Of a DNA stretch of 64,000 nucleotides, positions 53,205 to 63,673 are shown piece by piece. The notes under the pieces were generated by a model. That model had not been told where the DNA came from and ran no database searches. It saw only the letters and a list, made by a program, of their open reading frames with translations. Positions within the stretch are counted from its first letter, which is position 1. Each line of letters begins with the position of its first letter. The translations under genes were made by a program, and so were the position numbers. Source of the stretch: Chloroflexota bacterium (GTDB lineage Bacteria > Chloroflexota > Anaerolineae > Aggregatilineales > J027); assembly GCA_024434115.1 (NCBI GenBank), contig QMIT01000004.1:403073-467072 (forward strand), written 5' to 3'.

Positions 53205-56144
53205 ATGGTTCTAAACGACGAAATTAAAGCCACAACCTCCGACGCATGGGAGTTATTTCTGCTCCGTCTGCGTTACAAAGAAGGCCGCCTGCTGACCGTC
53301 AGTGGCAATCAACCCCTGTTGCTGGATGATAAAGATTCGCTCTGGTTGGTCTATTCAGGCTTGGTGGACGTATTCGCGGTCAAAATTGAACATGGCGAGG
53401 CGGTTGGTGCGCGTGCCCATCTTTTTCGCGGTGAAACGGGCCATTTGCTGCTAGGCATGGATTTAGCAGGCCGCAATCTGGGATTATTGGCGAATAATGC
53501 TCCCGGAACACAGTTACTTAAAATGCGCCAATCCCGTCTGAAAGAACTGGCCCAAGAACCGGAATATGCGGGGATTATTGCAGGCCTGCTCGAAAAATGG
53601 GCGGCAGGGCTTTCGGCGGGAATTGCACGCGGCATCGGGCCAAAAGATTATGAAGTTCTGGAGCCGGGTAAAAATAAATCGTTGAAGGCCACTCAGACGG
53701 CTCGACCCAAACGCGGGTTAGTTTGGGTGCGGCATGTCAAAGGCGAATCACGCTTGATGGCCTTAGAGGATGTGCCCCCCATCACAGGCGATACTTTTTT
53801 CCCGGTCTCACGTGAAACATGGCTCACTGCCCTTGATGAAGTGACCCTAGCGACCCTCAACACCGAGGGAGTCATCGCGCGGGATAAAGAATGGAACTGT
53901 GTGTCGGTTTTCCATGCCATTATCCTTGACAGTGTAGCCGCCAATCTCAAACAAAATCTGCATAACGAATGGGCGCGTCTGCAAGAGAAAAATGCCTCGG
54001 ATTCGACCAAAGTGGAACAGGCCTTTTCACAATTAGCGTCAACGTGGGGCATAGCCGATCAGATTGCCTACACCAGCCTAGACAGCCGTGACCCCGTTCT
54101 GGCAGCATGTCAACTACTTGGCAATATTCAGCAAATTTCGATCCATCCCCAGCCCAGCACTGACCGAAAATACAGTCATACACAGCAGGTCGAGCGCATC
54201 GCACAGGCGTCGCGGGTGCGTACCCGTAAGGTCGTCTTACAGGGAGAATGGTGGAATAACGACAGCGGCCCGATGGTGGCGTTTGTGGAAGAAAGCAAAA
54301 AACCTGTTGTACTGGCGTTTGAAGGGTCAGGCTATCAACTTCATGATCCTTTTGAAAAAACCGCCGTCGCGGTGAATGCCGAACTCGCTGCCCAATTAGA
54401 ACCCTTCGCCTTTGCTTTTTATCGCCCTCTGCCCGCCCGTGAATTGAATGGGCTTGATTTACTGCGGTTCGGGATGCGCGGCGCAAAAAATGACCTGTTG
54501 ATGATGCTGTTGATGGGGATCGCGGGGGGCATCCTCAGCATGGTCACGCCTATTTTTATCGGCATCCTATTTGATACAACCATCCCACGCGGCAACCGTT
54601 CCGACTTGCTGATTATCGGCGTCTTTTTGCTGGCGACGGCTTTTGCTTCGGCGCTGTTTCAGGTCACGCGCAGTGTCGCCCTGTTACGAATTAGCGGCAA
54701 ATTGGATAGTTCGATTCAGGCCGCCATTTGGGATCGGGTGCTGGCCCTACCTGCCTCATTTTTCCGCAGCTATTCGGCAGGCGATCTCAGCAGCCGTGCG
54801 ATGGGTATTGACCTCATTCGGCGCACCCTTTCCGGTACGATTACGCTGTCGCTGTTTACAGGCATCTTCTCGATTTTCAGCTTCGGTCTGCTGTTTTATT
54901 ACGATGTCAGCCTTGCCCTGATTGCGTCGGCGCTGGTGACGTTCGCGTTTATCGTGACAACCATCTCTGGCATTTTGCAACTGCGCTATCAACGCCGTAT
55001 CACCAACATTCAGGGCCGGATTTCTAGCCGCGTCCTCCAATTTATCAATGGCGTCTCCAAATTCCGTATCGCGGGTGCTGAAAATCGCGCCTTCTCGATT
55101 TGGGCCGGGGAATTTGCCGAACAAAAACGCTTGGCCTATCGCGCCCGCATGGTCGAAAATCGGCTGACAGTATTTAACGCCATTTTCCCGGTCATGGCCC
55201 TCATGGTGATTTTTGGGGTGGTCGCCAACCGCGATGCTAATGCCCTAACGACGGGTACATTTTTAGCTTTCTACATTGCCTTCACGCAATTTTTAACGGC
55301 CAGTCTTGACCTCAGCCGCACATTGGTTTCAGCGTTGAGTGTCGTGCCGGTCTATGAACGCGCCAAGCCGATTCTGCACGCCCTCCCCGAAGCAGATGAC
55401 GCCAAATCTGACCCCGGCGAATTGACTGGCAATATTGAAGTCAGCAGCTTGTCTTTCCGCTATCGGGGGGACGGCCCACTGATTTTGAAAAACATCTCAC
55501 TGACGATTAATCGCGGCGAGTTTGTGGCACTGGTTGGTGCATCGGGATGTGGCAAATCTACCCTGATGCGTTTGTTGCTCGGCTTTGAAAAACCCGAATC
55601 TGGTGCGATTTTCTTTGATGGGCAGGATTTAGCCGAACTCGATTTACGGGCGGTGCGGCGTCAGATGGGGGTGGTATTGCAAAACAGTCGTTTGATGTCT
55701 GGCGATATATACACCAACATCATCGGGGCCAGTCTGCTCACCATTGATGATGCGTGGGAAGCGGCACGGCAGGCAGGCATTGAGGATGACATTAAAGCCA
55801 TGCCGATGGGGATGCACACGGTTGTCAGTGAAGGCGGCAGCACCCTTTCCGGTGGACAGCGCCAGCGCCTGTTGATTGCCCGCGCCCTTGTCAACAAACC
55901 GCGTATCATCTTTTTTGATGAGGCCACCAGCGCTCTAGACAATCGCACACAGGCCACCGTCAGCCAGAGCCTCGATAATCTGGACGTGACCCGCATTGTG
56001 ATTGCCCACCGCCTTAGCACGATTCAAAATGCGGATCGGATTATCGTGATGGATGCGGGGCAAATTGTGCAGGTGGGGACGTATCAAGAGTTGATTAACC
56101 AACGCGGTCTGTTTTCTCAACTTGCCAAACGTCAATTTGCATAG
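53205..56144 (+). CDS. NHLM bacteriocin ABC transporter, ATP-binding subunit with N-terminal regulatory region
   Basis: 979 aa. A long N-terminal region (~1-410) includes a cupin/cNMP-like start (LWLVYSGLVDVFAVKIEHG) typical of the second NHLM transporter. TM domain ~420-700, ABC ATPase ~745-975: [30 protein letters not shown]. It presumably forms a heterodimer with the peptidase subunit. It ends 8 nt before lanM. Confidence 0.95.
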   Translation: MVLNDEIKATTSDAWELFLLRLRYKEGRLLTVSGNQPLLLDDKDSLWLVYSGLVDVFAVKIEHGEAVGARAHLFRGETGHLLLGMDLAGRNLGLLANNAPGTQLLKMRQSRLKELAQEPEYAGIIAGLLEKWAAGLSAGIARGIGPKDYEVLEPGKNKSLKATQTARPKRGLVWVRHVKGESRLMALEDVPPITGDTFFPVSRETWLTALDEVTLATLNTEGVIARDKEWNCVSVFHAIILDSVAANLKQNLHNEWARLQEKNASDSTKVEQAFSQLASTWGIADQIAYTSLDSRDPVLAACQLLGNIQQISIHPQPSTDRKYSHTQQVERIAQASRVRTRKVVLQGEWWNNDSGPMVAFVEESKKPVVLAFEGSGYQLHDPFEKTAVAVNAELAAQLEPFAFAFYRPLPARELNGLDLLRFGMRGAKNDLLMMLLMGIAGGILSMVTPIFIGILFDTTIPRGNRSDLLIIGVFLLATAFASALFQVTRSVALLRISGKLDSSIQAAIWDRVLALPASFFRSYSAGDLSSRAMGIDLIRRTLSGTITLSLFTGIFSIFSFGLLFYYDVSLALIASALVTFAFIVTTISGILQLRYQRRITNIQGRISSRVLQFINGVSKFRIAGAENRAFSIWAGEFAEQKRLAYRARMVENRLTVFNAIFPVMALMVIFGVVANRDANALTTGTFLAFYIAFTQFLTASLDLSRTLVSALSVVPVYERAKPILHALPEADDAKSDPGELTGNIEVSSLSFRYRGDGPLILKNISLTINRGEFVALVGASGCGKSTLMRLLLGFEKPESGAIFFDGQDLAELDLRAVRRQMGVVLQNSRLMSGDIYTNIIGASLLTIDDAWEAARQAGIEDDIKAMPMGMHTVVSEGGSTLSGGQRQRLLIARALVNKPRIIFFDEATSALDNRTQATVSQSLDNLDVTRIVIAHRLSTIQNADRIIVMDAGQIVQVGTYQELINQRGLFSQLAKRQFA

Positions 56145-56152
56145 GCGGCCCT

Positions 56153-58834
56153 ATGTCGGCGGTGGATAATTATCGAGATACGCTGATTACCATTGTTGAA
56201 AAATCGGCGACCCTTGCGGAACGACTCAGCGGCGAATTTGTGCCGATCAACGACCCCACCGAAGCCGAAATTATTGAGACCCGTCTGAAAACATGGATGC
56301 AGACAGCGGCACAAGGCGACTTGGATCGTTTTCGTAAGCGACTGGAATGGGATGGCCTGACACTGGAACAGGTTAAACCACTGTTGGGGTCGGTGCGACG
56401 GCGTGACCCTGATGCTCCCCTCCCCCGTTGGGCGGAGTTGTTGGGAGAGATATTCGAAACCGCTGAAGCGCTCAATCCGGATAAGAAAAGAAGAACAGTT
56501 TTCTCATATGACGAATCACTACCCTTCGCAGAAATCTTCTTGCCATTTCTCAAGGTAGCACAAAACCATTTCTACGAACGAATGCTTAGAGGTGTTTCCT
56601 ATAGAGGCAAATGGTCACCACCTAATCATTTAAATGGCCTATTGCGAGCCTTATCAGAAATCTCGGTACAAGCATTAATGGTCGTTTTCAAAACATTCCA
56701 GACTATTGAATATGGCGTCCCGCTTTCAGAAAAAACCATCCCAAAAACTAGCACTCCTACTCGTGATCGTTATTTAGCTTTTACAAAGGCTGTGCTAGGT
56801 AATGAATTAAAATCAATTTGTATAGATTACGCTGTTTTAGCAAGACTCTTAGCAACTACAACCTTATATGAGATTGAAGGGCAACTAAATATCCTTTTCA
56901 ATCTCTTTGAAGATGTAGAAAACTTGCGGGAGGCATTTGGGTTTCTTAATCGTGACCATCTCCCAATCCAATATTTTGATTCGCGACTATCCGACCTCCA
57001 CAATAATCATCAAACTGTCACGCTAGTCGGTGTCATCCTTGATGTAACTCTCTACAAACCTCGAACTCTAGGTATGGATCAGGCCCTCAACACACTCCTC
57101 TTGTGGTGTGATCAACATAAGCAGTTACCTAAACTAAAATCTCCTATAACACTTGATTATGGAGATCATGGATGGGTTGAACTTCTCCCATCGAACGACT
57201 ATGGCACTATGGCAACTCTGGGTAACTATTATTATCAAATGGGCTTGTTATTAGGCGTGATACAGCTGTTAGCTGGAAATGATTGTCATTCTGATAATAT
57301 CATCAGTCATATTGATTATGGCAACAATACACTTGAGCCTGTCTTAGTTGATGCCGAAACGCTGATGCACTATCGGGTTCCTGATATTGAATACCATTTT
57401 CCTGATGCACGTGCAGAAGCTCACAAAATCATCGAGAACTCCGTATTACGTACCCAAGTCCTACCACGCTGGGACTTGGGTTCAGGCAGTATTGCTTATG
57501 ATATGAGCGCGTTAGGTGGTTTTGAGAAAGACGAAACTGACCTGCTTCGACCTATCTGGAAAAATATCAACACTGATGTGATGTATTTGGGGCCGCAAGA
57601 AAGAACGATGGATTTGAGATTGAAGCCATATTACGAGGGGTTAGGTTTTAAGTACCTCAATCCTGCTGGTTACGAGACAGAAATTATCAGCGGCTTTACT
57701 GAAATGTACCGTTTTTTGATGGCCCATAGAGAAGAATTATTAGCTGAGGGTAGCCCATTAGAAGGGTTCAAGAATCAGCGGGTGCGCTATGTATTCCGGC
57801 CCACCCAGACGTATCAATCGGTGTTGCAGCATACCCTCCAACCACGATATTTACATGAGGGCATTGACCGCAGTATCCAAATTGAATCGCTGAATCGGGT
57901 GCTGCTGGCATGGGACGAAAAACCCGTTTATTGGGACATCCACAAGGGCGAGGCGCAGGCGATGGAACAGATGGATGTGCCACTGCTCACCTACAATTCC
58001 AGCGAGACCAGCCTACATATTGGGGACATCACCATCGAAAATGTCTTTGACCGTCCGGCCTACAATCTCGTAATTGAACGACTCAATTCTCTGAGCGAGG
58101 ATGATTTACAACAGCAAATCGCTTTTATTCGGGGGTCGTTGTTCTGCCGTATTGCTCATGAATTGCTGGATACCAACGACGAAATTCCAGCCGTTTTGCA
58201 AAATGCGCCCACCCTCCCCCGCGAATTATTGGTGAGTGAGGTGGGCCAAATCGCGGATGAGTTGCAGGCACGGTCAATTTGGGGGGAGGATGGCAGCGCA
58301 ACATGGATTACTTTGACCTACCACTTCGCCGCCAACCGTTATCAGTTCGGACAAATCAGCGATGGGCTATATGATGGCGCGTGCGGCGTGGCGTTTTACC
58401 TAGCGGCCCTGCATCATGTGACAGGCTGGCCGGGGGCGCGCGGATTGGCCCTTGCAGCCGTTAAGCCTTTGCAAAATCGCTTACATCATCCGGTGTTGAG
58501 TCAGCGGTTGGCGCGAAATTTGGGGGCGAATGGGCCAAGCGGCCTCAAATCCATCGCCTATGCCCTGCACCATATCAGTGCATGGCTGGATGAACCCGGT
58601 TTATTGGAGGACGTGCGGCGGGTGGAATCGCTCATCAGCCCTGAACGGGACATCGCAGAACAGAAAGCAGGCCGGATTCCCGAAAATGTATTTGCCCAAT
58701 CCGCTGGACGCTGGCGTATTGCGGCCCATTTACCAGAAGGCGTGCAGTTATGGGGGTTGTATGGGGGTCGAGCCGGAATTGGCTATGAATTGCTGAAACT
58801 GCTCGATACCAGCCTGCCTTCAATTCCTTTCTAG
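56153..58834 (+). CDS. Type 2 lanthipeptide synthetase (LanM) with internally deleted cyclase domain
   Basis: 893 aa. The dehydratase domain keeps the LanM motifs: YKPR (301-304), NDCHSDNII (D377, H379, N382), LVDAETL (D400, E402) and RPTQTY (549-554). The C-terminal cyclase begins with LYDGACGVAFYLAAL and then, after ~90 residues, goes straight to the family C-terminus (GLYGGRAGIGYELLKL). About 200 residues with the WCHG and CHG zinc ligands are absent. It therefore looks able to dehydrate Ser/Thr but not to form thioether rings. Codon use in ~56480-57780 is AT-richer than the rest. Confidence 0.9.
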   Translation: MSAVDNYRDTLITIVEKSATLAERLSGEFVPINDPTEAEIIETRLKTWMQTAAQGDLDRFRKRLEWDGLTLEQVKPLLGSVRRRDPDAPLPRWAELLGEIFETAEALNPDKKRRTVFSYDESLPFAEIFLPFLKVAQNHFYERMLRGVSYRGKWSPPNHLNGLLRALSEISVQALMVVFKTFQTIEYGVPLSEKTIPKTSTPTRDRYLAFTKAVLGNELKSICIDYAVLARLLATTTLYEIEGQLNILFNLFEDVENLREAFGFLNRDHLPIQYFDSRLSDLHNNHQTVTLVGVILDVTLYKPRTLGMDQALNTLLLWCDQHKQLPKLKSPITLDYGDHGWVELLPSNDYGTMATLGNYYYQMGLLLGVIQLLAGNDCHSDNIISHIDYGNNTLEPVLVDAETLMHYRVPDIEYHFPDARAEAHKIIENSVLRTQVLPRWDLGSGSIAYDMSALGGFEKDETDLLRPIWKNINTDVMYLGPQERTMDLRLKPYYEGLGFKYLNPAGYETEIISGFTEMYRFLMAHREELLAEGSPLEGFKNQRVRYVFRPTQTYQSVLQHTLQPRYLHEGIDRSIQIESLNRVLLAWDEKPVYWDIHKGEAQAMEQMDVPLLTYNSSETSLHIGDITIENVFDRPAYNLVIERLNSLSEDDLQQQIAFIRGSLFCRIAHELLDTNDEIPAVLQNAPTLPRELLVSEVGQIADELQARSIWGEDGSATWITLTYHFAANRYQFGQISDGLYDGACGVAFYLAALHHVTGWPGARGLALAAVKPLQNRLHHPVLSQRLARNLGANGPSGLKSIAYALHHISAWLDEPGLLEDVRRVESLISPERDIAEQKAGRIPENVFAQSAGRWRIAAHLPEGVQLWGLYGGRAGIGYELLKLLDTSLPSIPF

Positions 58835-58863
58835 GGGAGTCTGTGCTAAATTTGGGGTAACGC

Positions 58864-58869
58864 TATAAT
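58864..58869 (+). promoter_or_regulatory. -10 box of the kinase-STAND-WD40 gene
   Basis: TATAAT in the 90-nt gap after lanM, 55 nt before the ATG; the -35 match is weak. Confidence 0.5.
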
Positions 58870-58924
58870 CTACCATTGCCTCTATTGCTAAATTAAAAAA
58901 TCCTTTCGATCACGAGGACGCAGA

Positions 58925-61900
58925 ATGGATAACCTCAGCGGTCAAACGCTTAAGGGCTATGAATTAAAAGAATTGATTGGGCAAGGCGGTTTTGGGGCGG
59001 TTTATCGCGCCTTTCAAACCCTTGTAAAGCGCGAAGTGGCAGTCAAAATTATCTTGCCGCAGTATGCCAATCACCCCGATTTTATCCGTAATTTTGAGGC
59101 CGAAGCCCAACTCATTGCCCGGTTGGAGCATCTCCACATCGTCCCGCTCTATGATTATTGGCGTGAGCCGGACGGGGCCTATCTGGTCATGCGCTGGCTG
59201 CGTGGGGGCAGCTTACAATCCTCCCTGCGACAAGAGGCTTGGAGCATTGAAAACGCCGCTCGCCTGCTTGATCAAATGGCTGCGGCGCTGACCGTCGCCC
59301 ATCGTAATAATGTCATTCACCGCGACATTAAACCGGGGAACATTCTACTTGACCAAGAAGGCAACGCTTATCTGACTGACTTCGGCATTGCGAAAAATCT
59401 GGAATCGGGCAATGGAGCGGAGGAAAAAGGCGCAGTAGTCGGTTCACCTGCCTATATGTCGCCAGAGCAAATTCGCAGTGAGGAAATTAGCCCGCAAACC
59501 GATATTTACAGCCTCGGCGTGGTCATGTATGAGGTACTGACGGGTGAACAGCCCTACGGCCCTAATTTGACCTCCTCCGAACTCATTTTTAAGCATCTCG
59601 GGGAGCCGCTGCCCGAACTGCGCAAATTCCGGGCTGATCTCCCAGCAGGCCTAGACCTTGTGATTGAAAGGGCCACCGCCAAACGCCCCGACGAACGTTT
59701 CACCGATGTCATTGAATTTGCTAAAGAGTTCCGCAAGGCTGTCAATCTAACCGCGACCTTTGGCGGATTAACACCATCAACCGATGTCGTCACCACCGAA
59801 ACAGGCTCACCCTTGTTTACCATCAAGGGCGCGGGGACGGGTCGCATTACCATTGATGCTGAGGCGCTTGGTATTGCGATGCCAGAGCCAGAAAATCCAT
59901 ATAAAGGTCTGCGGGCTTTCCAAGAAGCCGACGCTGCCGATTTCTTTGGACGCAGCAAGCTGATTGAACGTCTGCAAAATCGCTTGATGGAAGATCACCC
60001 AATGGCCCGTTTCTTAGCCGTGATTGGGCCAAGCGGCAGTGGTAAATCCAGCGTGGTGAAAGCGGGGGTGCTGCCAAATTTGCGTAAGGGGGCACTGTCG
60101 GGTTCTGACCGCTGGTTTTATGTCGAAATGGTGCCGGGGATTCATCCAGTGGGCAAATTGGCCCAAGCCCTGCTGAGTGTCGCCATTGATCCGCCTCCCG
60201 GCCTGCCCCGCCAATTACGCGAACATGAACGGGGTCTGGTGCAGGCGGTCAATCGCATTTTGCCGGATGATAATTCCGAGTTGGTGCTGATTATTGACCA
60301 ATTTGAAGAAGTCTTTACCCAAGCCGAAGATGAACAAGAACGCGACCATTTCTTAAAGAGCCTCTTGGTCGCCACGACTGACCCCGAAAGCCGCCTGCGG
60401 GTAATTGCCACCCTGCGGGCCGATTTTTATGACCGCCCTCTGCTCTTCCCAGAATTTGGCAACTTGATGCGCGAACGTACTGAAGTGGTGCTGCCGCTGG
60501 GTGCTGCCGAATTGGAAGAGGCGATTGTCGGGCCAGCCCATCGGGTCGGCATGACGGTGGATGAAAAACTGATTGCGGCGGTGGTCGGCGATGTCAGTGG
60601 TGAGGCGGGTGCTTTGCCCTTGCTGCAATATGCCCTGACCGAAGTCTTTGAACGGCGTAAGGGGCGTAATCTCACCCTCGAAGCCTATCAGGACAGTGGG
60701 GGTGCATTAGGGGCATTGGCGCGGCGGGCCGAAGATTTGTACAACGAAATGAACGCCGATCAACAAGCCACCGTGCGTCAATTGTTCCTCCGCATGGTCA
60801 CACTTGGCGAAGGTACAGAAGATACTCGCCGTCGGGTGCGTTGGGCCGAATTATTTTCGGTGGCCGCCGATCAAGACCAGATGCAAACGGTTATGGATGC
60901 TTTCACCCGCTATCGCCTGCTCACCACCGACGCCGACCCCGCCACCCGTGAACCCACGATTACCGTTGCTCATGAAGCCCTCATTCGTAAATGGGAACGG
61001 CTACGTGCATGGCTCAATGACAGCCGCGAAGATTTGCTATTGCAGCGCCGCTTGAACCAAGCCACCGATGAATGGCTCAATTCCAAGCGAGATCGCAGTT
61101 TTCTTGCCAGCGGGGTACGCCTCGGTCAATTCGAACAATTGGTCGCAAGCGGAGATATTGCCCTTAGCCAAGAAGAACGGGAATTTGTACAGGCCAGTGT
61201 GGTCGAGCGCGAAGCCCGTGCCGCCGAGGAAGAAGCACGGAAAGCCAAAGAACTTGAATTGAAGCGTCGTTCACGCAATCGCTCGATTGCCGCTGCCGTC
61301 GCCGCAGGGGTCGCCCTAATGGGGATAATCCTCACCGCCATCGCCCTATATCAACGGGCCGAGGCGCAAGAAGCACGCGCCGACGCTGAGGATAACGCTG
61401 CTACGGCGACCATTGCACAGGGCCAAGCGGAATACAATGCAGCAACGGCAGTCGTCGCGCAGGGGCAAGCCGAAGCTAGTGAACAAGAGGCCCGCAGCCT
61501 TTCCTTAGCCTATTATTCACAGCAGGCCCTCCAAGAAAACGCGGTCAATACGGCGATTTCGCTGGGGATGGAAGCTGTAGCTATCCCCTCCCCCAATGCG
61601 CTGGCTGAAAATGCACTGTTTAACGCGGCTGTCACGCCCGGTACGCGCCATGTATTACCAGAAACCGACGTGACATTGGCGACCACTATCAGCACTGACG
61701 GTCTGTATGGCCTCTCTTCATCGGGTAATCCGTTTGGAGACCCCCTAGATACAAGCGTCAAATATTGGGATTTAGAGACCGGACAGGTGATTCACACCCT
61801 CACGGGTCATACTGCCGCAGTCTGGGATGTCGCCTTTAGCCCCGACGGAACACAGGCCCTTTCGTGTGATGCTGATGGTGTAATCATCCTTTGGAATCTG

Positions 61901-63673
61901 GCCGATGGCGCGGAGGTCAAACGCTTCCAAGCAGGCGTGAAATGGGTATTGACAGTTACGTTCACGCCGGATGGCAAAGGGTTTGTGTCGGGTGGTGGTG
62001 ATAATCTCAATAATGCCGATTTCAGCCCAGATTCTACCGAACTGGCGCTGTGGGATATTGCCAGTGGCGAAATCGTGCGACGTTTTGAAGGTCATCAAAA
62101 ACCAGTCTGGGGTGTCGCGGTCAGTGCCGATGGTCAATCGCTCCTATCCGCTTCGGCTGATCCCTTTGGCACAGGCGGCGCGGTAGATAACTCTGTGCGT
62201 CTATGGAACATTGAAACAGGCGAAGAGCAACGTCAATTTACCAGCGATTTGACGGGTTTCCTCAGTGTGGTGTTCACCCCGGATGGCACTGGGGCACTGG
62301 CGGGTTTAGGCGGTGGCGATCCTGTGGTGATGTATTATAACCTTACGGATGGCACCGAACGCCGATTTGAACAGGCCCACACGGATGCAATATGGGCTGT
62401 GAGTATCACCGGGGATGGACGCACGGCCCTATCGGGCGGTGGGGATAACCTGATGATTCTATGGGATGTTGAGAGCGGCAAACCTATTCGCACCTTCATC
62501 GGGCATGGTTCAGCCGTTTTAGGGGCCACCATCAGCACTAATGGACGTATAGGATTTTCTGCTGGGTCATTTGATACCACATTACGAATTTGGGATTTGG
62601 TTAACGGGGCTGAAATTCAGCAAATTGGCATTGGGCAGACAGCCCCAACCACCGTATTTGCAATCAATCAGTCCCAGACCCAAGCCCTACTGGGTATGTC
62701 GGATGGAGGCGTGGTGCTTTGGGATACTACCGAAAACCGCCTCATCCACCAACTGGACGGTCATAAGACGGAAATTCGCGCTGTCGCTATTAGCCCTGAT
62801 GGGAAATTTGGGGCAGCGGGAGCCATCAACGATACGGATGCGGGCGAAGAAAACGCCGATATTCTCGTCTGGAATTTGGAAACAGGCGAAGAGGTTTATC
62901 GGCTGGTAGGTCATACTCGTGAGGTAAACGCACTGGCCTTTAGCCCTGATGGATCGCGCCTCTACTCTGGCAGCAATGATAATGACCCTGCCAAACGAGT
63001 CAGGGTGTGGAATATGGCGACTGGTGAAGAAGAAGCCATTGATTTTGGGGAACAATCCGAAACGATTTGGGGTATTGCCCTAAGCCCAGATGGAACTACC
63101 TTAGTGATCGGTAACGCGGCGGGTGAAATCAAGCTGTTGGATGCGGCCAGTGGCGAACCCCGCGCTATTGCATTCAGCGAAGGGCATACCAATCTGGTCA
63201 GAAGCCTTGTATTGAACGCCGATGGAACGCAGTTGCTATCCGGCTCGGCGGACAACAACGTGATTTTGTGGGATGCGACAACTGGGACTAAGATTCGTGA
63301 ATTTCGTGGGCATACAGGCGCAGTCGAAAGTGCCGTCCTAAATGGGGATGGCAGCTTTATGCTCTCAGCGGGTGACGATGGCACGATACGCCTCTGGAGC
63401 GTAGCCACTGGTCAACAAACCCGCCTCTACGATGGGCATGAAGGCATTGTGGCAGGTGCTTATTTCATTGGCGATGGTCTAACCTTTTTGTCGGCGGGGG
63501 AAGATCAAACCATACGACTGTGGCAGACACTTGGCACATTGGACGAACTTTTGCAGTGGGTCGAGGCCAATCGAGACGTGACCCCCCTTACCGATGAAGA
63601 ACGCCAGCGGTATGGTTTGCCTGTTGCAAGCGTGGCCGAAGGGGAAGGCCCACCTAGTGATACTTCGAATTAG
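58925..63673 (+). CDS. Ser/Thr kinase - STAND NTPase - TM - WD40 protein
   Basis: 1582 aa. Active kinase domain (~10-270): GQGGFG, Lys41, HRD (132-134), DFG (152-154), SPAYMSPEQ. A STAND-type NTPase (nSTAND1-like, ~335-700) starts NPYKGLRAFQ with Walker A GPSGSGKS (368-375, Lys374) and Walker B IIDQFEE (Asp458). A charged segment and TM helix (~787-808) precede a WD40 region of about 14 blades (~890-1545). The WD40 part would lie outside the membrane and the kinase/NTPase inside, acting as a sensor or signalling hub. It is near the NHLM cassette but has its own promoter. Confidence 0.93.
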   Translation: MDNLSGQTLKGYELKELIGQGGFGAVYRAFQTLVKREVAVKIILPQYANHPDFIRNFEAEAQLIARLEHLHIVPLYDYWREPDGAYLVMRWLRGGSLQSSLRQEAWSIENAARLLDQMAAALTVAHRNNVIHRDIKPGNILLDQEGNAYLTDFGIAKNLESGNGAEEKGAVVGSPAYMSPEQIRSEEISPQTDIYSLGVVMYEVLTGEQPYGPNLTSSELIFKHLGEPLPELRKFRADLPAGLDLVIERATAKRPDERFTDVIEFAKEFRKAVNLTATFGGLTPSTDVVTTETGSPLFTIKGAGTGRITIDAEALGIAMPEPENPYKGLRAFQEADAADFFGRSKLIERLQNRLMEDHPMARFLAVIGPSGSGKSSVVKAGVLPNLRKGALSGSDRWFYVEMVPGIHPVGKLAQALLSVAIDPPPGLPRQLREHERGLVQAVNRILPDDNSELVLIIDQFEEVFTQAEDEQERDHFLKSLLVATTDPESRLRVIATLRADFYDRPLLFPEFGNLMRERTEVVLPLGAAELEEAIVGPAHRVGMTVDEKLIAAVVGDVSGEAGALPLLQYALTEVFERRKGRNLTLEAYQDSGGALGALARRAEDLYNEMNADQQATVRQLFLRMVTLGEGTEDTRRRVRWAELFSVAADQDQMQTVMDAFTRYRLLTTDADPATREPTITVAHEALIRKWERLRAWLNDSREDLLLQRRLNQATDEWLNSKRDRSFLASGVRLGQFEQLVASGDIALSQEEREFVQASVVEREARAAEEEARKAKELELKRRSRNRSIAAAVAAGVALMGIILTAIALYQRAEAQEARADAEDNAATATIAQGQAEYNAATAVVAQGQAEASEQEARSLSLAYYSQQALQENAVNTAISLGMEAVAIPSPNALAENALFNAAVTPGTRHVLPETDVTLATTISTDGLYGLSSSGNPFGDPLDTSVKYWDLETGQVIHTLTGHTAAVWDVAFSPDGTQALSCDADGVIILWNLADGAEVKRFQAGVKWVLTVTFTPDGKGFVSGGGDNLNNADFSPDSTELALWDIASGEIVRRFEGHQKPVWGVAVSADGQSLLSASADPFGTGGAVDNSVRLWNIETGEEQRQFTSDLTGFLSVVFTPDGTGALAGLGGGDPVVMYYNLTDGTERRFEQAHTDAIWAVSITGDGRTALSGGGDNLMILWDVESGKPIRTFIGHGSAVLGATISTNGRIGFSAGSFDTTLRIWDLVNGAEIQQIGIGQTAPTTVFAINQSQTQALLGMSDGGVVLWDTTENRLIHQLDGHKTEIRAVAISPDGKFGAAGAINDTDAGEENADILVWNLETGEEVYRLVGHTREVNALAFSPDGSRLYSGSNDNDPAKRVRVWNMATGEEEAIDFGEQSETIWGIALSPDGTTLVIGNAAGEIKLLDAASGEPRAIAFSEGHTNLVRSLVLNADGTQLLSGSADNNVILWDATTGTKIREFRGHTGAVESAVLNGDGSFMLSAGDDGTIRLWSVATGQQTRLYDGHEGIVAGAYFIGDGLTFLSAGEDQTIRLWQTLGTLDELLQWVEANRDVTPLTDEERQRYGLPVASVAEGEGPPSDTSN

